Assembly: GCA_030152225.1 (NCBI GenBank)
Contig: JASLHL010000055.1
Location: forward strand, 1-22,408
Source of the DNA: Flavobacterium sp.
GTDB lineage: Bacteria; Bacteroidota; Bacteroidia; Flavobacteriales; Flavobacteriaceae
DNA length: 22,408 nucleotides
Reading direction: 5' to 3'
Shown here: one piece after another, positions 1 through 6,362 of the stretch
How the letters are laid out: every line of letters starts with the position of its first letter
Numbering within the stretch: the first letter of the stretch is position 1
The notes under the pieces: generated by a model
Told to the model about the DNA's origin: nothing
The model's database searches: none
What the model saw: the letters and a program-made list of their open reading frames with translations, nothing else
Translations under genes and position numbers: made by a program

Positions 1-892
1 AAAAAGGACCGAGTAATTTTGCATAGCGCTTGACGCTTTTTTTTGTTGGGGTACTCACTCGATTGTAAATACCACGAGCAAACCAGCGTTTAGGCCAGCT
101 GATTTTTTTTATGCTCTTGTCAATATTTGCAGTGCTAAACGGACTGATGGGATTAAAATCTTGAAAGCGCTGTGTCGTTGGTGGAACCTCCGGAACCCAG
201 TCTTGTGTATTAACAAGGGAATAGCTCCATTGTTGCATGGTTTTTTCATATTGGTAAGCAAAATAGGTATTGCCAGGTTTAGGTGCAGCTAGTGTATAGG
301 TTTTAAACCGAATATCTTGAGGAAGGACGTTTTCCTTTTGCCATTGTTTGAGTTGAGCCGTAATTAAATAGGCAATTACACCACCTTGACTATGGCCTGA
401 AATAATAATGTCCTTGGTGTTGGTTTGGTATAAACTGTCTATTTTAGGTTTGATATCTTGTAGTAAATAGAGAGAAGCAAGGGTCCATCCTGCATGAACA
501 CTTGCTTTATTGTCTTCAGCAAAGCGATAGTCAACCACTTGATCAGGTGTTAGGGCTATCGTTCCTTGTGCAGGGACCATAGCGGCATAGTAATTGGCAA
601 GCCAACTCATTCCTTTATTGACAGAACCGCGGATAACCACTTCTGCAACGCCTGTTTTCTCTTGGTAATAGAGTCCCCATTTATTGGTCAATCCCATTTC
701 GGGTGAACGATAGATATTGGTATACTGTGTCAGTAAATAGAGTGAATCGCTTGCATAGGGTTTGTGAATGTCTTCGGCTAAATATAAGCTGTGTCGAATC
801 TCTTCTAAGTCTGCTATGGGTTTGAGGTGTTGAGCAAAAGCGGAGAAGCTTAACAATGCAAAATAAATACAAGCCATTCTTATTCGGGTCAT
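1..892 (-). CDS. Secreted class-3-type lipase, 3' end missing
   Basis: Open from an ATG at 890-892 to the window edge (297 codons, no stop), so the C-terminus is missing. Residues 1-20 form a signal peptide ending AFA with cleavage before Q21, so the protein should be exported. The alpha/beta-hydrolase signature is clear: a nucleophile elbow GHSQGG with Ser168 in front of a helix, an upstream VIRGS segment (86-90) fitting the oxyanion-hole strand of class 3 lipases, and NTQDWVPEVP around Asp231 as the likely catalytic acid. The catalytic His would lie beyond the edge. Family knowledge suggests hydrolysis of acyl esters, perhaps lipids; the substrate cannot be read from sequence. An alternative start is Met6 (877), but the upstream ATG gives the better signal peptide. 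It reads away from the PAS-LuxR gene in tandem and has its own promoter candidate. Confidence 0.85.
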   Translation of the reverse strand, partial: MTRIRMACIYFALLSFSAFAQHLKPIADLEEIRHSLYLAEDIHKPYASDSLYLLTQYTNIYRSPEMGLTNKWGLYYQEKTGVAEVVIRGSVNKGMSWLANYYAAMVPAQGTIALTPDQVVDYRFAEDNKASVHAGWTLASLYLLQDIKPKIDSLYQTNTKDIIISGHSQGGVIAYLITAQLKQWQKENVLPQDIRFKTYTLAAPKPGNTYFAYQYEKTMQQWSYSLVNTQDWVPEVPPTTQRFQDFNPISPFSTANIDKSIKKISWPKRWFARGIYNRVSTPTKKSVKRYAKLLGPF

Positions 893-987
893 CTCGTTCA
901 GATTTTAAATAATTATTCTATAAAAATACAGGAATGAAGTGATAAAATGCGTTTTTCACTCCTTTGTTTTTCTTTTTGCGCCAAGCA

Positions 988-995
988 CAAAAGTA
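988..995 (-). promoter_or_regulatory. Candidate -7 box for the lipase gene
   Basis: Minus-strand TACTTTTG fits the Bacteroidota -7 consensus TAnnTTTG. It lies about 96 bp before the lipase ATG. No TTG is seen at the expected -33 distance, so this is a weak call based on one box. Confidence 0.3.
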
Positions 996-1041
996 GAAAA
1001 GAGCAAAAATGTACGCTATTTTGAATAAAATCCCTTGGAGT

Positions 1042-1075
1042 AAAACCAATAGAACAGGCATTGTACTTTGGTTTT
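1042..1075 (-). terminator. Weak hairpin after the PAS-LuxR gene
   Basis: Perfect 8-bp inverted repeat AAAACCAA/TTGGTTTT with an 18-nt loop, about 13 bp beyond the stop codon of the PAS-LuxR gene. The A/T-rich outer pairs could act as an A/T-tract terminator, but the loop is long and there is no GC-rich stem, so termination is uncertain. Confidence 0.3.
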
Positions 1076-1087
1076 AGCCCATGATCA

Positions 1088-1795
1088 CTATTTGACCCTG
1101 CCTGTTTTTTTTAGTACTTCAATCAGAGAAGACGATGCTGTTTTACTCAAGATGTTTTTGCGATGCGTTTGTGTTGTATGATGACTGATGTTTAATATTT
1201 CGGAAATTTCTTTGCTTTGGTATCCTTCGTTGATTAATTCTAAAATTTCTATTTCTCGTTTGGTCAACTTAAATTTAGCATCTAAGTTGAGGGAGCTGCT
1301 GTTAAACCTGTTCGTAATTTGAAAATCACAAGTTGGTCTAACCTTATAATCATCTATTCTCTCGTGTTGTACAAAGTTTTTAAACATTCTGCCGTATTCA
1401 TCCGACTCTATGGTTTGATAATGTTGCTTGATGGTGATATAATTCCCCGTTTTTGTTTTGATCCGAAAACTATAAGAGATTGAAAGTTTAAGAAGTTCTT
1501 TGTCAGTAAGGTGATTCCTTAGCTGATGAGAATTGTGTTCACACATAATGCAATAATCCAAATCATCAGGGTGGATGGATAAGAAAAAATGATGCATATC
1601 AAATTCGTCTGCCGAATAACCTAGCACATCTAAAATACTGTTACTTGTATATTCCAAGTCATTCAGTTCACAATTGAAGATAAAATAATAACTGTCTTTG
1701 TTTTTACTTTTGTTTTGGGGATTTTTTGAATGCGAATGATTTAACCAGAAATCCCATTTGTTACTTAAAAGCGAAGAGTTTTTTGTTGATCTCAT
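1088..1795 (-). CDS. PAS domain LuxR-type transcriptional regulator
   Basis: 235 residues. Residues 34-130 look like a PAS fold: an aromatic-rich start (YYFIFN), a segment ending LGYSADEF (58-65), a PDD turn (76-78), and a closing beta section containing RIKTKTGNYITIKQHY. Residues 176-232 are a LuxR/GerE helix-turn-helix: LTKREIEILELINEG, then KEISEILNIS, and the recognition helix around HTTQTHRKNI. There is no receiver domain, signal peptide or membrane segment, so it should be a cytosolic one-component regulator in which the PAS domain senses a ligand or partner. This PAS-plus-LuxR layout is common in Flavobacteriaceae. No cofactor-binding residue is recognisable and no target can be assigned. 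Its neighbours, a lipase and a hybrid kinase, are separately transcribed. The ATG at 1793-1795 is the first plausible start. Confidence 0.85.
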   Translation of the reverse strand: MRSTKNSSLLSNKWDFWLNHSHSKNPQNKSKNKDSYYFIFNCELNDLEYTSNSILDVLGYSADEFDMHHFFLSIHPDDLDYCIMCEHNSHQLRNHLTDKELLKLSISYSFRIKTKTGNYITIKQHYQTIESDEYGRMFKNFVQHERIDDYKVRPTCDFQITNRFNSSSLNLDAKFKLTKREIEILELINEGYQSKEISEILNISHHTTQTHRKNILSKTASSSLIEVLKKTGRVK

Positions 1796-2226
1796 AGTAA
1801 GAAATGTAATGTTTAAAAGGTCTAAAAAATAAGAGAGAACTTAGCCGAGTATAACCGATTTATAGTTTTTTTTCTGGTAGTATGAAGCTTATGAGCTAGT
1901 ATAAGTTTCTTCTTTTATCCTGTGCTTTTATTTTTATATCGGGGTAGTAAATGCTTCGTTTCTTTGTTTTTTAAGCGAATTAAACCTGTTAAATAAGTGC
2001 GAATAGAATCAAACGAATTGATTTGAACCTTCCATACAAATGTACAAGCCTATTCTTGGAACACATTGGTAAAAATCACGCAAAAACTAGGTGTTTTTTT
2101 AGCTTTTTTTAAATGGTTTTATTTTTAGTTTGTTGTAATTCAGTATTTTGTAAAATAAAAAACCTGTCGGGCCAAACGGTCTAACAGGTTTAGAATTGAA
2201 CTAATTATTTGATGGAATACGTCGTT
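1796..2226. other. Intergenic region between PAS-LuxR and hybrid kinase genes
   Basis: 431 bp, AT-rich, with no credible ORF. It carries the terminator of the hybrid kinase gene (2150-2192) and, on the minus strand, a TACATTTG box at 2044-2037 that matches TAnnTTTG. That box lacks a TTG at the usual distance and would give a leader of about 235 nt for the PAS-LuxR gene. A short repeat TAGTAT occurs at 1878 and 1897. The octamer AAACCTGT occurs at about 1983-1990 and again as the terminator stem arm. Nothing else is recognised. Confidence 0.5.
2150..2192 (-). terminator. Terminator of the hybrid kinase gene
   Basis: On the minus strand a stem AAACCTGT/ACAGGTTT (2184-2191 with 2160-2167) holds an inner GACC/GGCC pairing with a 4-nt loop, followed by a T-tract (TTTTTTATTTT). 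It starts 35 bp after the stop codon. This is a good intrinsic terminator. Confidence 0.8.
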
Positions 2227-5112
2227 TTATTTTGGTGTTGACGAAGGTGGAAAACCATATTGTTTTTTAAAGACCTTACTAAAGTAGACGGAATCTTCAA
2301 AACCAACAGCCCAAGCAACGTCTGCAACGCTTTCCCCATTTCTCAATAATTCGATGGCTTTTGCTAAGCGAATAGTTCGAATAAAGTCTGCCGGAGTTTT
2401 CCCCGTGATGGTTTTAAGTTTTCGATTAAGTTGACTGACGGATAAAAATACCCCTTCGGCTAATAGGGTCACTCCAAATTGTACATTGGAAATATTAGGT
2501 TCTATTAGAGCAGTGACATCGTCCAAGAATTTTCGATCTCGGCTACTCAATTCTGGTGTTTCTTCCACTGTTGGAAGGGAATTACCTTTAAATTTTGTGC
2601 GGAGTAATTCTTTAAATGACAAAATGTTTTTTACGCGGAGTTTGAGCTCTTGGAGTGAAAATGGCTTGATCAAATAATCGTCTGCTCCGGTTTCTAATCC
2701 TGTTAGTTTATCTTTTTGTTCCGCTTTTGCTGTGAGCAATATAATTGGAATGTGAGAGGTAGCTCTATCGTTTTTGAGTGTTTCGCATAGTTCAAATCCA
2801 TCTGCGTCAGGCATCATCACGTCACTGATAATCAAATCAGGGAGCAATTCTTTGGCTCGTGCTATTCCTTCCTTTCCATTTACGGCTTCTTCATAGCGGT
2901 ATTCTTGACCTAGGTTGCGAACAATAAACGCACGTAGCTCTGGTTGATCTTCTACAATAAGAAGTAGAGGTCGCGTTGGGTTTTGCTGTTCTTCGCTTGT
3001 CTGTGTGATTTCTTCTTTTGCTGAAATAAAGGTATTGGGCTCAATAACTTCACTATTTTCAATTTCTTTTTTTGTTGCACTTTCAATCGAAAAGGAAAAA
3101 ATACAACCTCCTTCAATAGGTGATTCAACAGCAATTTCACCTCCATGCAAGAGAACCAGCTCCTTAACCAAAGCTAATCCGATGCCTGATCCTGCATACG
3201 TACGTTGACCCGGTTCGTCCACTTGATAAAAACGGTCAAAAATTTTAGGGAGGTGTTCAGGTGCAATACCTTGACCTGTATCAACAAAACGCACGCTCAG
3301 CTTGTCTTCAATGCAGTCCATATTAACTGTGACACTTCCTCCAGAAGGAGTGTATTTAATAGCATTGGAAAGTAAATTGGTTATAATCATTGCCAAGGCC
3401 TCTGATGAATAGATGAAGGGATATTCTGCTAGTTTTTTAGCTTCTTCAGTTTGCTCAAGGACAAGCGAAATATGATGCTGTTCTGCGTAGGAATGGAACG
3501 ATTGTATCAACATACTAGCTTCGTGTACCACATTTCCTTTTTTGTATTTCAGTTTGTACTGTCCACTTTCCATTTTGGAAAGATCCAGTAACTGATTAAT
3601 TAAGGTAAGTAATCGTTTTCCGTTTTGTTCAATTTCAGTAAAATGAGAAAAATCTTCTGGACGTCCCTGCTCTTTTAATACTTCCACATGGCCATTGATT
3701 AAGGTAAGGGGCGTTCTGAATTCATGGGAAATATTGGTTAAAAATCGGGTTTTGAATTGTTCGTTTTCCTTGATGGTTTCCATCTCCCTACGTTGTAACT
3801 CAAGGTTTTGTTTTTCAACTTTTAATCTTTTTCCTCTCAATTTAAATAAATACACCGTTAGCACGGTTAAAAGTACCATAATCCCAAATCCCGCATAGGC
3901 CACATTGCGCTGTAAATTTTTTGTTTCAAGCGCTGCTTGGATAATCGCTGCTTTTTTATCGAATTCGTAGCCCATGGAAGTTTCTAGATTTTTTATTTCA
4001 TTTTCTTCGTTGATTAAGCTGTCGCGATATTGGATGTACTGTTTGTAGTTCTCAAAAGCACTTTTGTAGTTGCCTAAGGTACTGTCAATCTCCATAAAAT
4101 TGTAATGAAGATCTCTAATCAGGTCTTTTACTCCCATTTCTTGAACAAGAATCAAGGCCTTTTCTTGGTTCTTTTTGGCAGAAGCTGGTCGATTTAGTTT
4201 CAGTTCTATATACCCAATATTGATGTAAGCTTGTGCAATACCCCATTTGTACCCCAATTCTTCCCATAATTGTAACGTAATGTCGATGTTTTTTCGTGCT
4301 TCATGATAGTTACCTAAGACTACGTAAATAGCAGAAATATTAAGATAAGAACCTGCCATACTATGTTTGTCTCCAATTTCCTCTTTGATTTTTAAGGACG
4401 CACGGTGGTTTTCCAAGGCTTCGGGAAAATTACCTTGATAGTCATAAGTAACCCCAATATTGTTGTAGGATTGTGCAATTCCATTTTTGTCCTTGATTTC
4501 TTCTCGTATTTTTAAGGCTATAAAGTGATTTTTTAAAGCTTCAGTGAATTTTTCTTGTCGGTGATAAGTAAATCCTATAGAACCATAAGAGGTTGCAATT
4601 CCCTTTTTATCCTTGATTTCTTCGTATAGTTTTAGTGCTGTATAGAAACTCTTCATCGCTTCGGGATACTTCCCTTGATAATCATATACATTTCCAATAT
4701 GGATGTGAGAAAGGGCTATTTCCTTTTTTTTTCCGGATTTTTCCCATTTGTCTAAGGCGATAAATAAATTTTTTAGGGCTTCGGCAAATTCGCTTTTGTG
4801 AATATAAATGAGTCCGATGATGTAGTAAGCGCTTGCTTCTCCATGTTGGAAATTTAGTTTTTCTGCAATTTTTAGTGCTTTTTGAGCATAGCTTGTTGCA
4901 AGCTCCAATTCTTTTTCCTCGGATAAAATACGCGCTAACTGAGTCATGCGATTTACCGTTAAGGTATCAGATACCGTTTGTTGCTGTAGTAGGGTGGTAA
5001 GTGAGTCCATTTGCCTTTTTCGTATATCTTTCTCTTGCTGGGCAAAAAGACTGAAGGAAAGGAAAAAAACAAAAAATAAAACCCGATAAGGGGGATTAGA
5101 GGAACTATGCAT
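2227..5112 (-). CDS. TPR hybrid two-component sensor/regulator with AraC HTH
   Basis: 961 residues combining a whole signalling path. Residues 1-25 are a signal peptide (cleavage near LFA-QQ). Residues 50-370 are TPRs, six of them with an exact 40-residue period (units starting about 91, 131, 171, 211, 251, 291). A membrane helix spans 404-424 and a charged coiled coil 425-455. HisKA has ISHEFRTPL with phospho-acceptor His463. The HATPase has an N box NLLSNAIKYT (579-588), DTGQGIAP (611-618) and GSGIGLAL (641-648). The receiver (715-830) has ED at 721-722, Asp764 in IISDVMMP and Lys816 in LIKPF. An AraC-type HTH occupies about 875-955. All catalytic residues are present. The TPRs are predicted to be periplasmic and to sense a ligand or partner, with the AraC domain activating genes from the membrane. 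It lacks the Y_Y_Y propeller of classical polysaccharide-sensing hybrids, so the signal is unknown. It is divergent from the collagen-like lipoprotein gene, a possible target. Confidence 0.95.
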   Translation of the reverse strand: MHSSSNPPYRVLFFVFFLSFSLFAQQEKDIRKRQMDSLTTLLQQQTVSDTLTVNRMTQLARILSEEKELELATSYAQKALKIAEKLNFQHGEASAYYIIGLIYIHKSEFAEALKNLFIALDKWEKSGKKKEIALSHIHIGNVYDYQGKYPEAMKSFYTALKLYEEIKDKKGIATSYGSIGFTYHRQEKFTEALKNHFIALKIREEIKDKNGIAQSYNNIGVTYDYQGNFPEALENHRASLKIKEEIGDKHSMAGSYLNISAIYVVLGNYHEARKNIDITLQLWEELGYKWGIAQAYINIGYIELKLNRPASAKKNQEKALILVQEMGVKDLIRDLHYNFMEIDSTLGNYKSAFENYKQYIQYRDSLINEENEIKNLETSMGYEFDKKAAIIQAALETKNLQRNVAYAGFGIMVLLTVLTVYLFKLRGKRLKVEKQNLELQRREMETIKENEQFKTRFLTNISHEFRTPLTLINGHVEVLKEQGRPEDFSHFTEIEQNGKRLLTLINQLLDLSKMESGQYKLKYKKGNVVHEASMLIQSFHSYAEQHHISLVLEQTEEAKKLAEYPFIYSSEALAMIITNLLSNAIKYTPSGGSVTVNMDCIEDKLSVRFVDTGQGIAPEHLPKIFDRFYQVDEPGQRTYAGSGIGLALVKELVLLHGGEIAVESPIEGGCIFSFSIESATKKEIENSEVIEPNTFISAKEEITQTSEEQQNPTRPLLLIVEDQPELRAFIVRNLGQEYRYEEAVNGKEGIARAKELLPDLIISDVMMPDADGFELCETLKNDRATSHIPIILLTAKAEQKDKLTGLETGADDYLIKPFSLQELKLRVKNILSFKELLRTKFKGNSLPTVEETPELSSRDRKFLDDVTALIEPNISNVQFGVTLLAEGVFLSVSQLNRKLKTITGKTPADFIRTIRLAKAIELLRNGESVADVAWAVGFEDSVYFSKVFKKQYGFPPSSTPK

Positions 5113-5133
5113 AGTAAGGTTATTTTAGCAAGT

Positions 5134-5165
5134 CAAAAATAGAAAAATAGATTACATTCCGCCAA
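5134..5165 (-). promoter_or_regulatory. Promoter of the hybrid kinase gene
   Basis: Minus strand: TTG at 5165-5163, 21-bp spacer, TATTTTTG at 5141-5134. Both boxes and the spacing fit the Bacteroidota primary-sigma consensus (TTG, 17-23 bp, TAnnTTTG). Transcription would start about 15 nt before the ATG at 5112. Confidence 0.65.
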
Positions 5166-5247
5166 TTAAAACCAAGTAAAAGGGTGTATCTCAATTTATT
5201 AGATGGTGTGTTATTTATATGATGCTAAAAATGAATCCCTTTTTGAG

Positions 5248-5285
5248 AATTTCATATTGATTTTAATTATTTTTAATATGAAATT
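5248..5285. repeat. 11-bp inverted repeat in divergent control region
   Basis: AATTTCATATT (5248-5258) is the perfect reverse complement of AATATGAAATT (5275-5285); the spacer is 16 nt. It is too AT-rich and too far from any gene end to be a likely terminator. It lies about 80 bp upstream of the kinase -33 box and about 160 bp upstream of the lipoprotein -7 box. An operator is plausible but unproven. Confidence 0.5.
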
Positions 5286-5411
5286 AGAAATTTGAATGAA
5301 TTAAAGGTGTTTTTTCTTTATTTGTTTTTTTCTTCACCAAAAGAATCTTAATTTTAGAGTAGTAAAGGAGTTTTTTTTTGGCTATTAGCGGGCTAAAGTG
5401 CTAAAAATCTC

Positions 5412-5452
5412 TTAAGAAAGGATTCTTTCCTTAAAATAAAACAATACATTTG
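5412..5452 (+). promoter_or_regulatory. Promoter of collagen-like lipoprotein gene with overlapping palindrome
   Basis: TACATTTG at 5445-5452 matches the -7 consensus, 23 bp before the ATG. Instead of a clear -33 TTG there is an imperfect palindrome, TTAAGAAAG-GATT-CTTTC(c)TTAA (5412-5434), 9 bp per arm with one bulged C. A promoter with a poor -33 box and a dyad on top of it suggests dependence on a bound regulator (inference). Confidence 0.5.
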
Positions 5453-5475
5453 AAAAAAGGTAAAAAGGAAATTTT

Positions 5476-6069
5476 ATGAAAAAATTGATGTTAGTATGCG
5501 CAGTGGTTTTGGGCAGTTTATTTACGATAAGCTGTGAAGGGCCTCGCGGACCTCAGGGCCCTCAAGGACCCAATGGTGGAAGTGAACCAGCACAAGTATT
5601 CGAGTACCGTTTGGATTTCAATCAAGATCTAAATGCAAATATTGCAGGACAGGTCGTAAAACATCCAACTAAAGTGTATTTTGGAGATGCAGTGATGATT
5701 TTCGTATTTGAGGGAGTAGATAAGGATAAAAATCCAATATGGTCTCCCTTACCAATCCGCTATTTTGTAGAAGATCAGGTAGCACAAAAAGATGAAGAAT
5801 TAGAGTATATCTATCGATATGGACTAAATGATTTTACAATAGAAGCTCGTGCAACAGCACCTTTAGGTTTGTTTAATGGAACGCCAGGTCCTAAAGGAGA
5901 TCCGGGATACGTTACGGATATGATCTTTAGGGTGGTGTATCTTGCAGGACAAGATCCAATACAAAAAAGTGCAGCTGTGAAACAGGATTCAACGGCAAAA
6001 CCAATGAGTTACGAAGAAGTGCTTTTAAAGTATGACTTAACAAAGTCTCCAGTAAAGAAAATGTATTAA
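5476..6069 (+). CDS. Lipoprotein with collagen-like Gly-X-Y tracts
   Basis: 197 residues. A short signal peptide ends in a lipobox LFTISC with Cys20, so the mature protein should be lipid-anchored. Directly after it comes a Gly-X-Y run GPRGPQGPQGPNGG (22-35), and a second one, GTPGPKGDPG, at 135-144. Between them (41-130) is a beta-rich domain with no family I recognise: alternating aromatic and charged residues such as VFEYRLDFNQ and RYFVEDQV. The tail is lysine-rich. Collagen-like lipoproteins of this size recur in Bacteroidota; their function is unknown, and a structural or surface-display role is an inference. The Gly-X-Y runs are too short for a stable triple helix by themselves. It is monocistronic with its own promoter and terminator, and divergent from the TPR hybrid regulator. 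Confidence 0.85.
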   Translation: MKKLMLVCAVVLGSLFTISCEGPRGPQGPQGPNGGSEPAQVFEYRLDFNQDLNANIAGQVVKHPTKVYFGDAVMIFVFEGVDKDKNPIWSPLPIRYFVEDQVAQKDEELEYIYRYGLNDFTIEARATAPLGLFNGTPGPKGDPGYVTDMIFRVVYLAGQDPIQKSAAVKQDSTAKPMSYEEVLLKYDLTKSPVKKMY

Positions 6070-6074
6070 AACAT

Positions 6075-6113
6075 AAAAAAAGCGACAGTGAATTCCACTG
6101 TCGCTTTTTTTTT
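6075..6113 (+). terminator. Terminator of the lipoprotein gene
   Basis: A perfect 10-bp stem AGCGACAGTG/CACTGTCGCT (6081-6090, 6096-6105), extended by A/T pairs, with a 5-nt loop AATTC and a T-run of 8 or more. It lies 6 bp after the stop codon. A strong intrinsic terminator. Confidence 0.92.
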
Positions 6114-6120
6114 GGGGTTG

Positions 6121-6180
6121 TGGGAAACCGAAAGGCAGTGGAGGTTCATCAAACACCAAAACAACGATAAAACTAATGAG
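6121..6180 (+). repeat. Dispersed intergenic repeat, copy 1
   Basis: Starts TGGGAAACCGAAAGGCAGTG and matches the minus strand of 8750-8690. Aligned without gaps, the first 30 bp agree at 28 positions; the next 20 agree at about 12, and the last 10 agree after a single-base gap. It lies 8 bp beyond the lipoprotein terminator and has no ORF. Confidence 0.75.
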
Positions 6181-6275
6181 TTGAACTAGCATAGTATTCT
6201 TTATAATTAAGAGAAAACAACCTTCAAAAATAAGAATGAATGGTATTGAAGTGAATAAATAAAAAAAGTAATAAA

Positions 6276-6340
6276 AAAACAGGGGGTATGTGTTGGATTT
6301 TTGTGTTTTTTCTTATTTTTGCATAGTCAAAACAGGGGGT
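6276..6340. repeat. Paired 12-bp boxes flanking the glutamine synthetase promoter
   Basis: AAAACAGGGGGT occurs at 6276-6287 and again at 6329-6340, both in + orientation. One copy ends 5 bp before the -33 TTG; the other starts about where transcription should begin. Their start-to-start distance of 53 bp is close to five helical turns. The G5 run is unusual in this AT-rich intergenic DNA. Confidence 0.6.
6293..6321 (+). promoter_or_regulatory. Promoter of the glutamine synthetase gene
   Basis: TTG (6293-6295), 18-bp spacer, TATTTTTG (6314-6321): a full match to the Bacteroidota consensus. The expected start near 6328-6330 leaves a leader of about 35 nt to the ATG at 6363. Confidence 0.75.
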
Positions 6341-6362
6341 GTCCCTAAAAAAAAGTGTAATT

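Larger units (their letters stand above)
5113..5475. other. Divergent control region, hybrid kinase / collagen-like lipoprotein
   Basis: 363 bp without an ORF. It contains the kinase promoter (5134-5165), an 11-bp inverted repeat (5248-5285), and the lipoprotein promoter with an overlapping imperfect palindrome (5412-5452). The centre is very AT-rich. The size exceeds what two simple promoters need, so there is room for regulator binding. Confidence 0.55.

Noticed and set aside
681..872. 63-codon minus-strand ORF near the lipase start
   Set aside because: A different frame of the lipase gene, whose own frame is open to the window edge and has a signal peptide and GHSQGG.
6276..6340. Repeated AAAACAGGGGGT considered as a CRISPR remnant
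   Set aside because: Only two 12-bp units, no spacer-repeat array and no cas genes; the placement around a promoter fits regulation better.
6339..6362. GTG at 6339 as the glutamine synthetase start
   Set aside because: Would add eight residues not expected in the family, and lies within about 10 nt of the predicted transcription start and inside the second 12-bp box. ATG 6363 fits better.
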